Positions 6,447 through 8,121 of a stretch of DNA of 8,121 nucleotides are shown piece after piece. The stretch covers positions 1,496-9,616 of the forward strand of contig DBMZ01000037.1 of the NCBI GenBank assembly GCA_002299005.1, in the 5' to 3' direction. A program made the position numbers and the translations under genes. Under the pieces are notes generated by a model. The model saw nothing but the letters and a program-made list of their open reading frames with translations, did not search any database and had not been told where the DNA came from. Every line of letters begins with the position of its first letter. Position 1 is the stretch's first letter. This DNA is from Alphaproteobacteria bacterium UBA685. Lineage in GTDB: Bacteria > Pseudomonadota > Alphaproteobacteria > Puniceispirillales > Puniceispirillaceae.

Positions 6447-7757
6447 ATGACAGTTCGATTTCTAAAGACAAGCAAACCGCAAACAGAGCGCGCAGAAGAT
6501 GATGCGAAAGTGCGCCAAATTGTCGAGACCACCCTTGCTGATATTGAGGCAAGAGGCGATGAGGCTGTGCGCGAGTTGGCCGAGAAATTTGACAATTATT
6601 CGCCGGCCTCTTACCGCCTCTCACAAGATGAGATTGACGCGCTGATAGCCGAGGTTAGCCCGCGCGATATGGAAGATATCCAATTTGCGCATGATCAGGT
6701 CAAAGCCTTTGCTAAGGCCCAACGCGCCTCTATGACAGATATCGAAGTTGAGACCATGCCGGGGGTTATTTTGGGGCATAAGAATATCCCTGTGCAATCT
6801 GTTGGCTGTTATGTGCCGGCGGGCAAATTCCCGATGGTTGCCTCTGCGCATATGTCTGTTCTGACTGCCTCTGTTGCGGGCGTGCCGCGCATTGTTGCCG
6901 CCACCCCGCCTTTCCAAGGCAAGCCAAATCCGGCTGTTATCGCGGCGATGCATCTTGGCGGCGCGCATGAGATCTATGTCCTTGGCGGCATGCAAGCCAT
7001 TGGCGCCATGGCCCTTGGCACACAGACGATTGAGCCTGTGCATATGCTTGTTGGCCCGGGTAATGCCTTTGTCGCCGAAGCCAAACGCCAGCTATTTGGC
7101 CGTGTCGGCATTGACCTATTTGCTGGCCCGACAGAGACCATGGTTATCGCAGATGAAAGCGTCGATGCTGAGATGTGCGCAACCGACCTTTTGGGCCAAG
7201 CAGAGCATGGCTATAACTCGCCCGCCGTCTTGCTGACAAATTCAGAAAAATTGGCAAAGGAAACCTTGCAGGAAATTGACCGTCTATTAAAAATCCTGCC
7301 AACCGCTGATACCGCCTCTGTCTCATGGGCGGAATATGGCGAGGTGATTGTCTGTGATGATTATGATGAAATGCTGGCGGTCGCTGATGATATCGCCTCA
7401 GAACATGTGCAGGTGATGACTGACAGAGATGATTGGTTCCTTGAGCATATGACCTGCTATGGCGCGCTGTTTTTGGGGCCGCGCACGAATGTCGCGAATG
7501 GCGATAAGGTCATTGGCACCAATCACACATTGCCGACCAAAAAAGCCGGTCGCTATACGGGCGGTCTTTGGGTTGGCAAATATCTAAAGACGCATTCCTA
7601 TCAGAAGATCACAACAGATGAGGCGGCGACAAAAATCGGCGCCTATGCCTCGCGCCTTTGTATGCTTGAGGGCTTTGTTGGCCATGCAGAACAGGCCAAT
7701 GTGCGCGTGCGCCGTTATGGGGGCCGCAATGTGCCCTATGGCGAGGGGGCTGAATAA
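6447..7757 (+). CDS. HisD-family NAD-dependent dehydrogenase (HisD/HpsN-like, probably catabolic)
   Basis: A 436-residue cytoplasmic enzyme of the histidinol dehydrogenase family, full length. Family enzymes oxidise a primary alcohol to a carboxylate in two NAD-dependent steps using one zinc. The expected residues are present by alignment from memory to E. coli HisD: zinc ligands Gln251 and His254 (QAEHG), Asp353 ([10 protein letters not shown]) and His413 (VGHAEQ), and the catalytic pair Glu319-His320 (ASEHVQV). The nucleotide-side block is [19 protein letters not shown] (203-221). The [11 protein letters not shown] segment (371-381) differs from biosynthetic HisD and resembles HpsN, the sulfopropanediol 3-dehydrogenase. 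With no other his genes nearby and a transporter just upstream, histidine synthesis is unlikely. Whether the substrate is a hydroxysulfonate, a polyol or something else cannot be told. ATG 6447 is preferred over TTG 6444. The stop overlaps the next start by one base. Confidence 0.88.
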   Translation: MTVRFLKTSKPQTERAEDDAKVRQIVETTLADIEARGDEAVRELAEKFDNYSPASYRLSQDEIDALIAEVSPRDMEDIQFAHDQVKAFAKAQRASMTDIEVETMPGVILGHKNIPVQSVGCYVPAGKFPMVASAHMSVLTASVAGVPRIVAATPPFQGKPNPAVIAAMHLGGAHEIYVLGGMQAIGAMALGTQTIEPVHMLVGPGNAFVAEAKRQLFGRVGIDLFAGPTETMVIADESVDAEMCATDLLGQAEHGYNSPAVLLTNSEKLAKETLQEIDRLLKILPTADTASVSWAEYGEVIVCDDYDEMLAVADDIASEHVQVMTDRDDWFLEHMTCYGALFLGPRTNVANGDKVIGTNHTLPTKKAGRYTGGLWVGKYLKTHSYQKITTDEAATKIGAYASRLCMLEGFVGHAEQANVRVRRYGGRNVPYGEGAE

Positions 7758-8121
7758 TGCCATCACACCCTAACCAGCATAAAGCCCTGTTCGCCCCGTT
7801 CAAAGAGGCCTTTTATGAGGGGGATAAAACGGCCGTCAAAGCCGCCATGGCAGACTTGTTTGCGCCAGATTGCCTGTTTCATATGTGTCATCCCTTTGGC
7901 GATCTCATTGGCCCTGATGCCTATTATGAGGCGGTGATAGCACCTTTATTTGCGGCCATGCCAGATCTTGAGCGTCGTGATTTTATCATCATGGCAGGCA
8001 CGACAGAACATGGCGGCAATTGGCTTGGCTGTGGTGGTAATTTTATCGGCACATTTGCGACGCCCTTTTTGGATATCCCGCCCACAGGCCATCTTGCGCA
8101 TATGCGCTTTCATGAATTCTA
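7757..8121 (+). CDS. SnoaL-like protein, N-terminal part (cut by the window end)
   Basis: The frame opens at ATG 7757, overlapping the dehydrogenase stop (TAATG), with GAGGGGG at 7743-7749 as a strong ribosome site. It stays open for 121 codons to the end of the window. The sequence contains HPFGDLIGPDAYYEAVIAPL (45-64), ERRDFI, GGNW and GNFIGTF, then HEFY at the edge. These align with HPINQLVGRDAVLDGFYRPL, RRRDEI, GGQW, HYVGNF and GEFY in the first domain of the divergent protein at 18-1007. It is therefore a third SnoaL-like protein and may continue into a second domain beyond the window. Translational coupling to the HisD-like enzyme suggests they act on consecutive intermediates, which is inference. 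Confidence 0.8.
   Translation, partial: MPSHPNQHKALFAPFKEAFYEGDKTAVKAAMADLFAPDCLFHMCHPFGDLIGPDAYYEAVIAPLFAAMPDLERRDFIIMAGTTEHGGNWLGCGGNFIGTFATPFLDIPPTGHLAHMRFHEF

Noticed and set aside
6621..7043. 140-codon open frame on the minus strand inside the dehydrogenase gene
   Set aside because: It is antisense to a clearly conserved enzyme and its translation shows no recognisable domain; a shadow frame.

Overview
The window looks like accessory catabolic DNA from a free-living, probably marine, alphaproteobacterium. The evidence is moderate GC content, tightly packed genes with 1-base and 4-base overlaps, and the protein flavour; the assignment to a SAR116-like or low-GC Rhodobacterales-like lineage is inference. 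No RNA gene, mobile element, CRISPR array or integration site is visible.

Layout: positions 18-1007 (minus strand) encode a 329-residue protein made of two tandem SnoaL-like (NTF2-fold) domains. A 210-bp divergent intergenic region follows, holding several short palindromes. To its right lies a plus-strand gene set that runs off the window end: an UgpC/MalK-type ABC ATPase (1218-2288), a secreted family-1 solute-binding protein (2394-3611), two binding-protein-dependent permeases (3711-4736 and 4736-5890), a single-domain SnoaL-like protein (5887-6411), a HisD/HpsN-family NAD-dependent dehydrogenase (6447-7757), and the first 121 codons of a third SnoaL-like protein (from 7757). That last protein matches the first half of the divergent gene.

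How they may work together: the binding protein and permeases import a small, probably polyol- or sugar-like solute. The HisD-family enzyme, which keeps the zinc ligands and catalytic Glu-His of the family but sits in no histidine operon, probably oxidises an alcohol of that solute or of a derivative. The three SnoaL-like proteins probably supply an isomerase, cyclase, hydratase or hydrolase step. The substrate cannot be read from the sequence. RNA hairpins on both sides of the binding-protein gene (2325-2356, and a perfect terminator-like stem at 3633-3667) suggest it is expressed more strongly than the permeases. The permeases through the last gene are joined by stop/start overlaps, so they are almost certainly one transcript.

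The main points of interest are the repeated use of SnoaL-like domains around one transporter and one HisD-like enzyme, the enlarged second permease with about 90 extra residues containing two likely membrane segments, and the binding-protein gene bracketed by hairpins.
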